NCBI RefSeq assembly: GCF_018918125.1
Contig: NZ_JAHLQA010000042.1
Location: 1 to 64,000, forward strand
Length of the DNA: 64,000 bases
Reading direction: 5' to 3'
Source: Blautia sp. MSJ-19
GTDB taxonomy: Bacteria; Bacillota; Clostridia; Lachnospirales; Lachnospiraceae
In this document: one piece after another, positions 1 through 7,737 of the stretch
How positions within the stretch are numbered: the stretch's first letter is position 1
Layout of the letters: every line of letters starts with the position of its first letter
Made by a program: the position numbers and the translations under genes
The notes under the pieces: model-generated
Told to the model about the DNA's origin: nothing
Databases searched by the model: none
What the model saw: only the letters and a program-made list of their open reading frames with translations

Positions 1-78
1 ACCTTTGTTCAAACCATCTTCAATCTTAATTCTCTGAGTAGTAGTTAAATGTTTTTTATCATGTTTCGTTGTAGTCAT
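1..78 (-). CDS. IS30-family transposase, N-terminal fragment (runs off window)
   Basis: The minus-strand frame opens with ATG at 78 behind a good ribosome-binding site (AGGAGG on the minus strand) and stays open for 26 codons to the window edge. The peptide starts MTTTKHDKKHLTTTQRIKIE and continues DGLNKG. That resembles the start of the N-terminal helix-turn-helix of IS30-type DDE transposases, which typically begin with a HLT...R..IE..L pattern. Only the DNA-binding start is visible, so the catalytic domain and integrity cannot be judged. The family call rests on this short motif alone. Confidence 0.6.
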   Translation of the reverse strand, partial: MTTTKHDKKHLTTTQRIKIEDGLNKG

Positions 79-200
79 AAGAAATATCCTCCTTGGTAAA
101 ATGGGAGGAATCCACTGCACCTATAGAATACCATGTAAGACTAACGTCAGCTAGCCGGAATTAAGATTTACACTCCGGAAGTTACTTTTACATTTAACGT
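1..200 (-). mobile_element. End of an IS30-like insertion sequence
   Basis: Upstream of the transposase start there are about 120 bases without a gene. They hold two imperfect 20-bp direct repeats, 155-174 and 175-194, each beginning CCGGAA and sharing TTTACA (about 15 of 20 bases identical). Such tandem sites are plausible transposase-binding sequences near the terminus. The exact outer end and the target duplication cannot be fixed because the other end lies outside the window; the right boundary is put at about 195-218. Confidence 0.45.
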
Positions 201-219
201 CTGAAAATTGCGAAATGTA

Positions 220-250
220 TTGACCTAAAGTCAGGTTCAGGTGATATACT
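220..250 (+). promoter_or_regulatory. MerR-type promoter of the flavodoxin gene
   Basis: A -35 TTGACC (220-225) and -10 TATACT (245-250) are separated by 19 bp, longer than the usual 17. A small inverted repeat, ACCT (223-226) and AGGT (233-236), sits in the spacer. This over-long spacer with a dyad is the hallmark of promoters twisted into activity by MerR-family regulators. No merR gene is visible next to it. Confidence 0.7.
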
Positions 251-302
251 TATACTAACAAAGATAATTTTTAAAGTCAATCAGAATGGAGGAACAATCA
301 TT

Positions 303-779
303 ATGGCAAAAAAATTAGTAGCATATTTTTCAGCAAGCGGAGTGACTGCAAAAATGGCAAAGGCTCTTGCAGAAGTGACAGGAGCTGATTTATTTGAGAT
401 TCAACCAAAAGTTCCATATACGAGTGCAGATCTGGACTGGATGAATAAAAAGAGCCGCAGCAGTGTGGAGATGAGTAATCCGGATTCCAGACCGGAAATT
501 GGAAATAAAGTGCCGGATATGGGACAGTATGACACAGTATTTGTAGGATTTCCGATCTGGTGGTATGTGGCACCGACTATTATCAATACATTTCTTGAGA
601 GCTATGATTTCACAGGAAAGAAGATTGCAACATTTGCGACTTCCGGTGGAAGTGGAATGGGCAAGACAGACAGTATCCTGAAGAAATGTGCACCGAATGC
701 GGAATGGAAAGAAGGCAGACGCTTCGGCAGTGCAGACAAAAATGCATTGAAAGCATGGGCTGAATCACAGGGAATGTAA
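303..779 (+). CDS. Flavodoxin
   Basis: A 158-residue FMN-binding flavodoxin-like electron carrier of the short bacterial flavodoxin_4 type. The N-terminal phosphate-binding loop is visible as YFSASGVTAKMAKALAE (residues 8-24), followed by the conserved FEIQPKVPY segment and FVGFPIWWYVAPTIINTFLE near residue 85, which supplies aromatic residues around the flavin. ATSGGSGMG near residue 117 matches a second flavin loop. The start at 303 has GGAGG nine bases upstream. It probably acts as a cytosolic reductant or quinone/azo reductase-like protein. The MerR-type promoter suggests induction by redox or electrophile stress. The partner enzyme is unknown. Confidence 0.88.
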   Translation: MAKKLVAYFSASGVTAKMAKALAEVTGADLFEIQPKVPYTSADLDWMNKKSRSSVEMSNPDSRPEIGNKVPDMGQYDTVFVGFPIWWYVAPTIINTFLESYDFTGKKIATFATSGGSGMGKTDSILKKCAPNAEWKEGRRFGSADKNALKAWAESQGM

Positions 780-807
780 TCCGGACAACTCAGATACGAA
801 TACAGAC

Positions 808-859
808 AGAGCGATACAACTTTTCTTCTGAAAGGAAGAGGGAGTGTACCGCTCTTTTT
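808..859 (+). terminator. Intrinsic terminator after the flavodoxin gene
   Basis: Stem GAGCG..TAC (809-817) pairs with GTA.CGCTC (846-854), with a second inner stem CTTTTC/GAAAGG, followed by TTTTT at 855-859. The rest of 860-1020 holds only the promoter region of the next gene. Confidence 0.7.
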
Positions 860-1020
860 ACTTTATTGGAGAATGTTCCAGTACCGCTTTGGTATATATT
901 ATATATAGTATACAAAAAAAGTTCGCCAGATAAAAAAATGTTGTAATATGTAATTACAAGAATAAAAAAATATAGTATAATGAGATTTCATAGAACAGGG
1001 GAAACTGGAGAGGGAAGATT

Positions 1021-1674
1021 ATGGATTATCAGCAGCTTATTACCTTTATTATGGAAATGCTCGGAACGGTTGCGTTTGCTGCTTCGGGAGCTATGGTTGC
1101 AGTAGATCGGGCAATGGATATTTTTGGTGTGATCGTACTGGGAGTTACGACGGCCGTAGGGGGCGGGGCCATCAGGGATGTGATTCTTGGAATCGTACCA
1201 CCGGCAATGTTCCAGAATCCAATCTACACACTGGTAGCAACGATTACAGCATGTGTGGTATTTTTGATCCTGTATTTAAAAAAGGAGCTTTTACAGGGGC
1301 ACAACCGGGAAACTTATGACAAAGTAATGTTGGTCATGGATTCCATCGGACTTGGAATCTTTACTGTAGTAGGCGTAAATACCGGGATATCACGAGGATA
1401 TGTGGATTACATGTTTTTACTGGTATTCCTGGGAACGATCACAGGAGTCGGAGGTGGATTACTGAGGGATATTATGGCAGGAGTGCCACCGTATATTCTG
1501 GTGAAGCATATCTATGCCTGTGCTTCCATCGTAGGTGCAATCGTCTGTGTGATACTGTACCGGAATTTTGGTGCAGTTGTTTCTATGGTTGGAGCATCGG
1601 CAGTTGTGATTTTGATTCGATATCTGGCAGCACATTACCGCTGGAACCTGCCGAAACTGACAAGAAGTGAATAA
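1021..1674 (+). CDS. UPF0126 / TRIC-like membrane protein
   Basis: A 217-residue integral membrane protein with about seven hydrophobic segments arranged as two homologous halves. Each half carries the family signature: TTAVGGGAIRDVILG (near residue 45) and ITGVGGGLLRDIMAG (near residue 140). The GGG.-RD repeats define the UPF0126 (YicG-like) family, related in fold to trimeric intracellular cation channels; glycine transport has been proposed for some members. The substrate cannot be read from sequence. It is a single-gene unit, ending at a strong hairpin shared with the convergent amt gene. Confidence 0.85.
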   Translation: MDYQQLITFIMEMLGTVAFAASGAMVAVDRAMDIFGVIVLGVTTAVGGGAIRDVILGIVPPAMFQNPIYTLVATITACVVFLILYLKKELLQGHNRETYDKVMLVMDSIGLGIFTVVGVNTGISRGYVDYMFLLVFLGTITGVGGGLLRDIMAGVPPYILVKHIYACASIVGAIVCVILYRNFGAVVSMVGASAVVILIRYLAAHYRWNLPKLTRSE

Positions 1675-1700
1675 CAGAAAAATGAATACAGGACATATGA

Positions 1701-1737
1701 AAAACAGCCCTTCCCGGAATGGAGAGGGGCTGTTTTG
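1701..1737. terminator. Bidirectional terminator between convergent genes
   Basis: The stem AAACAGCCCTTCC pairs with GGAGAGGGGCTGTTT around a short loop. A-rich flank on one side and T-rich flank on the other let it serve both the UPF0126 gene and the convergent amt-PII gene. Confidence 0.8.
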
Positions 1738-1782
1738 GCTTAAAAGAGGAAATCAATATATAGGTTTGATTACTGTCACAAA

Positions 1783-3522
1783 TTATTCAAGAGGCTGTGT
1801 GTCCTGAAGAGCCTCAAATCCTTCTTCACCGGTACGGATCTTGACAACGTTTTCGATATCGTATACGAAGACTTTACCATCGCCGTACTGACCGGTATGA
1901 AGTGTTTTCTTAGCTGTTTCGATGACGGTTCTTACCGGAACAAGGCTGACTACGATCTCAATCTTGATCTTCGGCAGCAGGTTCATATCCATTTCAACAC
2001 CACGGTAGTAGGAACGGGAACCTTTCTGGACACCACATCCCATAACGTTTGTGATGGTGATACCGGTAACACCGATCTCATTCATGGCATGCATGAATTC
2101 TTCCAGTTTGCTCTGACGTGTGATGATAACAACCTTTGTCAGTTTGTGTACGCCTTCTCTTGGAAGTTCCGGAATGGTATCAGCAACTTCAGCAGGAGCA
2201 ACATTTGCGGAAGTGTTTGCAGAAGGAACTGCTTTTGTAACGCCCATAGGAGTTGGAACGGTCATAGTGTCATGTACAACAAATCCGTCATAAGCACTTG
2301 TAAGACCGTGTTCTTTGGAATCCAGACCTTCAATCTCTTCTTCAGCAGATACACGAAGACCAACCGTATGTTTGATTGCCTGGAAGATGATCGTCATAGT
2401 AACTGCAACCCATGCGATGGTGATGATCATGCCGATAAACTGAACACCGAATCCATGGAAACCGCCACCAACAAGAAGACCTTTCCAGTCTGTACCTGTT
2501 CCATCAGAGAAAAGACCAACTGCGAGAGTACCGAAAGCACCGTTTAATCCGTGAACGCCGACAGCACCAACCGGGTCATCGACTTTAAGAACTTTGTCAA
2601 TAAATTCAATACCAAATACTACGATAAAACCAGAAATAACACCGATGATAGCGGAAGAAGTAGGAGATACAGTATCGCATCCTGCTGTGATCGCTACCAG
2701 ACCTGCAAGAGATCCGTTGAGGGACATGGAAACATCTGGTTTTTTGTATCTGATCCATGTAATAGCGAGTGCGGTTACAGTTGCAACAGCAGCTGCAAGG
2801 TTTGTGGTTACGAAGATTTTACCCGCACTTACGATAGCATCGCCTTCCATGCTGACGGTAGATGCACCGTTGAATCCGAACCAGCAGAACCAGAGGATGA
2901 AGACACCTAAAGCACCGATGGTAAGGTTATGTCCTGGGATGGCTTTGGACTTGCCGTCCTTTCCGTATTTACCGATACGAGGTCCAAGGATGAGAGCACC
3001 GATAAATGCTGCAACACCACCGACCATATGTACGGCACAGGAACCTGCAAAATCATGGAATCCCATCTGGCTGATGAAACCGCCACCCCAGATCCAGTGT
3101 CCGGATACCGGGTAAACGATCAGGCTGATCAGGAAACTGTAGATACAGTAAGAAGAAAATTTTGTACGTTCTGCCATGGCTCCGGATACGATCGTAGCGG
3201 AAGTTGCACAGAAGACTGTCTGGAAAATCAGGAATGCCCAGAAGGGAACTCCGTCAGGAAGCATTGCAGAACCATAGTTTGCTTCTGTGGCAATGCCACC
3301 GATCTTTCCAAAGAATCCGTTTCCGGCACCGAACATGATTCCGAATCCGACGATCCAGAAGGTAGGAGTACCGATACAGAAGTCCATAAGGTTTTTCATG
3401 ATAATGTTACCAGCGTTTTTAGCTCTGGTGAAGCCGGTTTCGACCATTGCAAATCCGGCCTGCATAAAGAAGACAAGCGCGGCGCCAAGAAGCACCCATA
3501 TAGTGTTTACTGATGAATACAT
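1783..3522 (-). CDS. amt: Ammonium transporter with fused PII signalling domain
   Basis: A 579-residue Amt/Rh channel carrying its own regulator. The first ~400 residues are the Amt channel, with multiple membrane spans and the motif NGSLAGLVAITAGCD near residue 270. From about residue 460 the protein is a complete PII (GlnB/GlnK) domain: it has the T-loop sequence YYRGVEM (near 505), KIKIEIVV, and the nucleotide-binding TGQYGDGKVFV...VVKIRTGEEG. Free PII blocks Amt by inserting its T-loop in the pore; here the two are one chain. The gene lies downstream of glnN on the same strand but has its own promoter and leader terminator. Role: ammonium uptake gated by 2-oxoglutarate/ATP/ADP status. Confidence 0.95.
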   Translation of the reverse strand: MYSSVNTIWVLLGAALVFFMQAGFAMVETGFTRAKNAGNIIMKNLMDFCIGTPTFWIVGFGIMFGAGNGFFGKIGGIATEANYGSAMLPDGVPFWAFLIFQTVFCATSATIVSGAMAERTKFSSYCIYSFLISLIVYPVSGHWIWGGGFISQMGFHDFAGSCAVHMVGGVAAFIGALILGPRIGKYGKDGKSKAIPGHNLTIGALGVFILWFCWFGFNGASTVSMEGDAIVSAGKIFVTTNLAAAVATVTALAITWIRYKKPDVSMSLNGSLAGLVAITAGCDTVSPTSSAIIGVISGFIVVFGIEFIDKVLKVDDPVGAVGVHGLNGAFGTLAVGLFSDGTGTDWKGLLVGGGFHGFGVQFIGMIITIAWVAVTMTIIFQAIKHTVGLRVSAEEEIEGLDSKEHGLTSAYDGFVVHDTMTVPTPMGVTKAVPSANTSANVAPAEVADTIPELPREGVHKLTKVVIITRQSKLEEFMHAMNEIGVTGITITNVMGCGVQKGSRSYYRGVEMDMNLLPKIKIEIVVSLVPVRTVIETAKKTLHTGQYGDGKVFVYDIENVVKIRTGEEGFEALQDTQPLE

Positions 3523-3578
3523 AAAGTTACCTCTCTTTCCCTAAAAAAGTTGAATAAAACAACAGTTACCTGAAATAG

Positions 3579-3622
3579 AAAAACGCGGGAATGAAGTATA
3601 TCATTCTCCGCGCCTTTACGAA
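3579..3622 (-). promoter_or_regulatory. amt leader: AAAGGC hexaloop hairpin overlapping an attenuator terminator
   Basis: On the minus strand, TTCGT (3622-3618) pairs with GCGGA (3611-3607), including two G-U pairs, around loop AAAGGC (3617-3612). The following terminator, CGCGGAGAATGA (3612-3601) with TCATTCCCGCG (3594-3584) and a T-run at 3583-3579, reuses the last loop base and the 3' arm, so the two folds exclude each other. The same arrangement precedes glnN, pyrG and glnA. A likely -10 (TATATT on the minus strand) at 3626-3631 places the hairpin at the very 5' end of the transcript. Confidence 0.7.
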
Positions 3623-3634
3623 TCCAATATATAT

Positions 3635-3732
3635 GTAAAACAGGGGATGTCGTATCGTGTGATTAATGGATGAGGAAATCGATAATGAATTATGAAGTAG
3701 TTCATGTTCATAATGACATCCCCCGGTTTTAC
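3635..3732. repeat. Long Y-shaped inverted repeat between glnN and amt
   Basis: The arms GTAAAACAGGGGATGTC (3635-3651) and its near-complement (3715-3732) form a stem of about 16 pairs. An inner perfect hairpin ATTATGAA/TTCATAAT (3689-3696 with 3707-3714) sits on one side of the loop. There is no coding capacity. It could end or protect the glnN mRNA, or be a small palindromic repeat. Confidence 0.6.
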
Positions 3733-3765
3733 CAGTGTAAAATTGTCAGGTTATCCTCTTATTTC

Positions 3766-5877
3766 TCAGTCGGAGATAGAGAATAACAGTTTTCCATAAG
3801 TCGGATATGGAAGGATGGAATCTGGAATCAGAGCTTCAGCTGCGTCAGCGGATGCACGGACTTTTTCCATATCGGTAAGGACAACACTCTGATAGAGTTT
3901 TGCACTCTTGAGAAGGTCTTTGCCGACTTCGTATTCTGCCATTGCAGTATCCTGTTTCAGGGTTTCCAGATCTTTAGCCATTGTCTCAGAAAGTTCTGTC
4001 AGTTTTGTCAGAAGGGAAGCCTCTGCGGATACAGAGATATCCGGTACGACAGATTTTTTAAGCGCTGCAGTCTGAGCCAGTTTTTCCATGTATGTAGTAA
4101 CTGCCGGAAGAAGATCTTTCTGAATGATCTCAACCAGAGTACCTGCTTCGATGTGAAGTGTCTTTACATAGTTCTCAAGCTTGATCTCATAACGGGAATG
4201 AAGCTCTGCATGTGTAAAGATATGATGGCTTGTGAGAAGTTTTTCATTTTTCTCGTCTACGAAATGCGGAAGTGCATCCGGTGTGGATACCAGGTTGTAA
4301 AGACCACGTTTCTCTGCTTCTTCAAGCCATTCATCTGTATAACCGTTTCCGTTGAAGATAACACGTTTGTGATCTTTGATGGTCTGTTTCAGTAATTCAT
4401 GAACAGCGGAATCCATTTCTTCAGCCGGAACATCTTTCAGTTTTTCAGAGAACTGACGCAGAACTTCTGCAACAGCTGTGTTGAGGATGATGTTCGGGTT
4501 GGCTACAGAGGAAGAAGATCCAAGCATACGGAACTCGAATTTGTTTCCTGTGAATGCAAACGGTGAAGTACGGTTTCTGTCTGTGTTGTCTTTTACGAAG
4601 TGTGGAAGTACTTTTGCACCGATATCCATCTGAACAGCACCATGTCCTGCAAAGAACTCATCGTTTTCGATTGCTTTGAGAACCTCGGTAAGTTCATCGC
4701 CAAGGAAGATAGATACAACTGCCGGCGGAGCTTCGTTTGCACCGAGACGGTGGTCGTTTCCTGCGCTGGCAACAGAGATACGGAGCAGATCTGCATAATC
4801 ATCTACTGCTTTGATAACAGCTACAAGGAATACCAGGAACTGTGTGTTTTCAGCAGGTGTTTTGCCAGGGTCCAGAAGGTTGACACCTGTATCTGTGCTC
4901 ATGGACCAGTTGTTATGTTTACCACTTCCGTTGATGCCTTCGAATGGTTTTTCATGAAGCAGGCATACCATATTGTGTTTGGCAGCAACTTTTTTCATGA
5001 TTTCCATTGTAAGCTGGTTGTGGTCAACGGCTACGTTTGTAGTATCAAATACAGGAGCCAGCTCATGCTGTGCAGGAGCAACTTCATTGTGTTTTGTTTT
5101 AGCAGGGATTCCAAGTTTCCAGAGCTCTTCATCGAGATCATGCATGTAAGCAGATACACGAGGTTTCAGAGTTCCGAAGTAATGATCTTCCATTTCCTGT
5201 CCTTTTGGAGCAGGAGCACCGATCAGAGTACGTCCGCAGAAGATCAGGTCTTTTCTCTTATTATAGAGATCTTTGTCTACCAGGAAGTATTCCTGCTCCG
5301 GACCTACGGTTGTATTGATGTGTTTGACATCAGTATTTCCGAGAAGGCGGAGAATTTTGATTGCTTCTTTATTTAAGGTATCCATGGAACGAAGAAGAGG
5401 AGTTTTCTTATCCAGTGCTTCGCCACTGTAGGAACAGAAAGCTGTCGGGATATAAAGTGTACGGTCTTTAATGAATGCCGGTGAAGTAGGATCCCATGCT
5501 GTATATCCTCTTGCCTCGAATGTGGCACGAAGACCGCCTGAAGGGAAACTGGAAGCATCCGGTTCACCTTTAACAAGTTCTTTACCGGAGAAATCCATGA
5601 TGATCTGACCGTCAACAGTAGGAGAAATGAAACTGTCATGTTTCTCTGCTGTGAAATTGGTCATTGGCTGGAACCAGTGAGTATAATGAGTTGCGCCGTG
5701 TTCCAGTGCCCATTCTTTCATGGCAACTGCAACAGAGTTGGCAACATCAAGTTCCAGATGTGTGCCGTTTTCAATGGTTTTCTTCAGCGCTTTGTACATG
5801 TCTTTTGGTAATTTCTCACGCATGATCTTGTCGTTGAAAACAAGACTGCCGTAAATTTCAGGAATACTCTGTGCCAT
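3766..5877 (-). CDS. glnN: Glutamine synthetase type III
   Basis: A 703-residue GSIII, which makes glutamine from glutamate, ammonia and ATP in the cytosol. The length matches GSIII (about 700) rather than GSI (about 440). Landmarks include HYTHWFQPMT near residue 80, TVGPEQEYFLVD near 190, KTKHNEVAPAQHELAP near 260, NGSGKHNNWSMSTDTG near 315 (substrate and nucleotide site) and NRTSPFAFTGNKFEFRM near 430. It is transcribed away from purF and towards amt, a nitrogen-assimilation pair. Expression is probably controlled by the leader attenuator at 5927-5967. A second GS (type I) lies at 32832. Confidence 0.96.
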   Translation of the reverse strand: MAQSIPEIYGSLVFNDKIMREKLPKDMYKALKKTIENGTHLELDVANSVAVAMKEWALEHGATHYTHWFQPMTNFTAEKHDSFISPTVDGQIIMDFSGKELVKGEPDASSFPSGGLRATFEARGYTAWDPTSPAFIKDRTLYIPTAFCSYSGEALDKKTPLLRSMDTLNKEAIKILRLLGNTDVKHINTTVGPEQEYFLVDKDLYNKRKDLIFCGRTLIGAPAPKGQEMEDHYFGTLKPRVSAYMHDLDEELWKLGIPAKTKHNEVAPAQHELAPVFDTTNVAVDHNQLTMEIMKKVAAKHNMVCLLHEKPFEGINGSGKHNNWSMSTDTGVNLLDPGKTPAENTQFLVFLVAVIKAVDDYADLLRISVASAGNDHRLGANEAPPAVVSIFLGDELTEVLKAIENDEFFAGHGAVQMDIGAKVLPHFVKDNTDRNRTSPFAFTGNKFEFRMLGSSSSVANPNIILNTAVAEVLRQFSEKLKDVPAEEMDSAVHELLKQTIKDHKRVIFNGNGYTDEWLEEAEKRGLYNLVSTPDALPHFVDEKNEKLLTSHHIFTHAELHSRYEIKLENYVKTLHIEAGTLVEIIQKDLLPAVTTYMEKLAQTAALKKSVVPDISVSAEASLLTKLTELSETMAKDLETLKQDTAMAEYEVGKDLLKSAKLYQSVVLTDMEKVRASADAAEALIPDSILPYPTYGKLLFSISD

Positions 5878-5926
5878 AATAAAAATCTCCTTTCGATTCC
5901 ATTAATCTAATTATTCTCAGATAAAC

Positions 5927-5967
5927 AAAAAAGGCGCCTTGGAATCTAATCCAAAGCGCCGTTGCTT
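5927..5967 (-). promoter_or_regulatory. glnN leader: AACGGC hexaloop hairpin overlapping an attenuator terminator
   Basis: On the minus strand AAGC (5967-5964) pairs with GCTT (5957-5954) around loop AACGGC (5963-5958). An 11-bp terminator stem (5960-5950 with 5943-5933) followed by TTTTTT reuses three loop bases and the whole 3' arm, so forming the small hairpin prevents termination. The predicted transcription start is only a few bases upstream. Same logic as the leaders of amt, pyrG and glnA. Confidence 0.75.
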
Positions 5968-5976
5968 ATGTGATGT

Positions 5977-6004
5977 AGTATACACAAAAAAATCAGGATG
6001 TCAA
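5977..6004 (-). promoter_or_regulatory. glnN promoter
   Basis: On the minus strand a perfect -35 TTGACA (6004-5999) lies 16 bp from -10 TATACT (5982-5977). Transcription should start near 5970, immediately before the leader hairpin. Confidence 0.8.
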
Positions 6005-6082
6005 TAATTTTTGTGAAAAAAATTTCAAATTTTTTGTTTGGCTGGTTGAATTTATTTGTATGGATTTTTAGTGGGACAAGGG

Positions 6083-6110
6083 TTGACAAAAGTCGATCTT
6101 CTATTATAAT
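6083..6110 (+). promoter_or_regulatory. purF promoter
   Basis: -35 TTGACA (6083-6088), 16-bp spacer, -10 TATAAT (6105-6110). The leader to 6160 is short, with no terminator seen. Confidence 0.85.
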
Positions 6111-6160
6111 TTCAGTTAGATTCACAGGTAAAATTCACATGATAATGGGAGGAAATTCTG

Positions 6161-7570
6161 ATGGCAGGAATTAAGGAAGCCTGTGGTGTATTCGGTATTT
6201 ATGATCTGGATGGAGGAAATGTTGTTCCATCCATTTATTATGGCCTTACATCACTTCAGCATCGTGGACAGGAGTCTTGCGGACTTGCAGTTTCCAGAAC
6301 AGACGGAGAGCGTGGCAACGTCCAGTTTCATAAAGATCTGGGACTGGTAAGTGAAGTTCTTCGGGAGGATACCATACGGAATATGGAGGGAGATCTTGGA
6401 ATCGGACACGTACGTTATTCTACGACAGGCGCATCTGTTGCAGAAAATGCACAGCCACTGGTACTGTCCTATATTAAGGGAACACTTGCACTTGCACATA
6501 ACGGAAATCTGATCAACACTCCGGAACTGAAATGGGAACTGATCCAGAATGGAGCAATCTTTCATACAACAACAGATTCAGAGGTCATTGCATTCCATGT
6601 GGCACGAGAAAGAGTACACTCCAAAACAGTAGAAGAGGCTGTCCTCAAAACTGCCCGTAAGTTAAAAGGTGGCTACGCACTTGTGATCATGAGTCCACGT
6701 AAACTGATCGGTGTCCGTGACCCGCTTGGACTGAAGCCACTCTGTCTTGGTAAACGAGACAATACCTATGTACTTGCGTCTGAAAGCTGTGCACTTACTT
6801 CTGTGGGGGCTGAATTTGTCAGAGACATTGAACCGGGTGAGATGGTTACGATCTCAAAAAAAGGCATAGAGTCCAACAAGGAGTTAAGCACCGGCAAACA
6901 TGCCCATTGTGTATTTGAATATATTTATTTTGCCAGACTGGACAGCATGATGGATGGAGTCAAAATCTATGATGCACGTATCCGCGGAGGTAAATCTCTT
7001 GCAAAATCCTATCCGGTAGAGGCAGATCTTGTTACAGGAGTTCCGGAATCCGGTATTCCGGCTGCGAAGGGATATTCCGAGGAATCCGGCATACCGTTTG
7101 GATTTGCTTTCTATAAGAACAGTTACATTGGAAGAACCTTTATCAAACCGACTCAGAAAGAACGAGAGTCCAGTGTCCATCTGAAACTCAGCGTTCTGGA
7201 TTCAGCAGTTAAAGGGAAGAGAATTGTTCTGGTGGATGACTCCATTGTACGAGGAACGACGATTGCAAATCTGATCCGCATGCTCAAAAAGGCCGGAGCA
7301 CTGGAAGTACATGTACGTATCAGTTCCCCGCCGTTCCTGCATCCGTGCTATTTCGGAACAGATGTACCGTCCAATGATCAGCTGATCGCCAGCAATCACA
7401 GTGCACAGGAAATCTGTGAGATGATCGGGGCAGATTCTCTTGGTTATATGCAGAGTGACTATCTGGAGGGAATGGCAGGACATCTTCCATTATGTAAAGC
7501 CTGCTTTGATGGTAAGTACCCGATGGATGTAGAAGCAGAACTCAACAAAAAAATCGACTGTGGATGTTAA
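6161..7570 (+). CDS. purF: Amidophosphoribosyltransferase
   Basis: A 469-residue enzyme for the first committed step of purine synthesis: PRPP plus glutamine gives phosphoribosylamine. The N-terminal glutaminase has its nucleophile in EACGVFGIYD, so Cys8 becomes N-terminal after removal of a seven-residue propeptide, as in Bacillus-type PurF. The PRPP-binding loop is IVLVDDSIVRGTT near residue 350. Cysteines at HAHCVFEYI, HPCYFG and LPLCKAC fit the four ligands of the structural 4Fe-4S cluster of this subtype. GGAGG precedes the ATG. It is monocistronic here rather than inside a purine operon; its neighbours share glutamine as substrate. Confidence 0.96.
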   Translation: MAGIKEACGVFGIYDLDGGNVVPSIYYGLTSLQHRGQESCGLAVSRTDGERGNVQFHKDLGLVSEVLREDTIRNMEGDLGIGHVRYSTTGASVAENAQPLVLSYIKGTLALAHNGNLINTPELKWELIQNGAIFHTTTDSEVIAFHVARERVHSKTVEEAVLKTARKLKGGYALVIMSPRKLIGVRDPLGLKPLCLGKRDNTYVLASESCALTSVGAEFVRDIEPGEMVTISKKGIESNKELSTGKHAHCVFEYIYFARLDSMMDGVKIYDARIRGGKSLAKSYPVEADLVTGVPESGIPAAKGYSEESGIPFGFAFYKNSYIGRTFIKPTQKERESSVHLKLSVLDSAVKGKRIVLVDDSIVRGTTIANLIRMLKKAGALEVHVRISSPPFLHPCYFGTDVPSNDQLIASNHSAQEICEMIGADSLGYMQSDYLEGMAGHLPLCKACFDGKYPMDVEAELNKKIDCGC

Positions 7571-7587
7571 GATTTATAAAAATTACA

Positions 7588-7616
7588 TATTTACAAACGA
7601 AAAAAAATAAGGTATA
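7588..7616 (+). promoter_or_regulatory. pyrG promoter
   Basis: TTTACA about 17 bp upstream of TATAGT, in the A/T-rich stretch after purF. Start is predicted near 7622, giving a leader of about 115 bases. Bases of the two hexamers are placed to within a few positions. Confidence 0.6.
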
Positions 7617-7641
7617 GTAATTTTCATATTTTAAGATCTTA

Positions 7642-7704
7642 TCTGACAAAGGCGTCAGAAGTGAGAGAGGGAATGGTCCCCTTGTCCGCTTCTGACGCTT
7701 TTTT
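7642..7704 (+). promoter_or_regulatory. pyrG leader: AAAGGC hexaloop hairpin overlapping an attenuator terminator
   Basis: TCTGAC (7642-7647) pairs with GTCAGA (7654-7659) around loop AAAGGC (7648-7653). The terminator stem GCGTCAGAAG (7652-7661) with CTTCTGACGC (7689-7698), followed by TTTTTT (7699-7704), reuses the loop end and the 3' arm. The two structures are mutually exclusive. In Bacillus subtilis pyrG also has a leader terminator, but there it is controlled by CTP-sensitive G addition at the transcript start; no such G-run start is evident here. Confidence 0.75.
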
Positions 7705-7737
7705 GTTTAAGATACAAAATGGAGGAGGAAATCGGTA

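Noticed and set aside
1897-3544. Plus-strand open frames across the amt-PII gene
   Set aside because: Low-complexity antisense shadows of a clear conserved gene, without ribosome-binding sites or recognisable domains.
4600-5376. 258-codon plus-strand frame across glnN
   Set aside because: Antisense of the conserved glutamine synthetase; Cys/Phe-rich composition typical of a shadow frame.
7669-7680. A second A1/G4 hexaloop (GGG AATGGT CCC) in the pyrG leader, which would complete a canonical two-hairpin ANTAR target
   Set aside because: The stem is only three solid pairs and no equivalent second hexaloop exists in the glnN, amt or glnA leaders, so it is probably chance.
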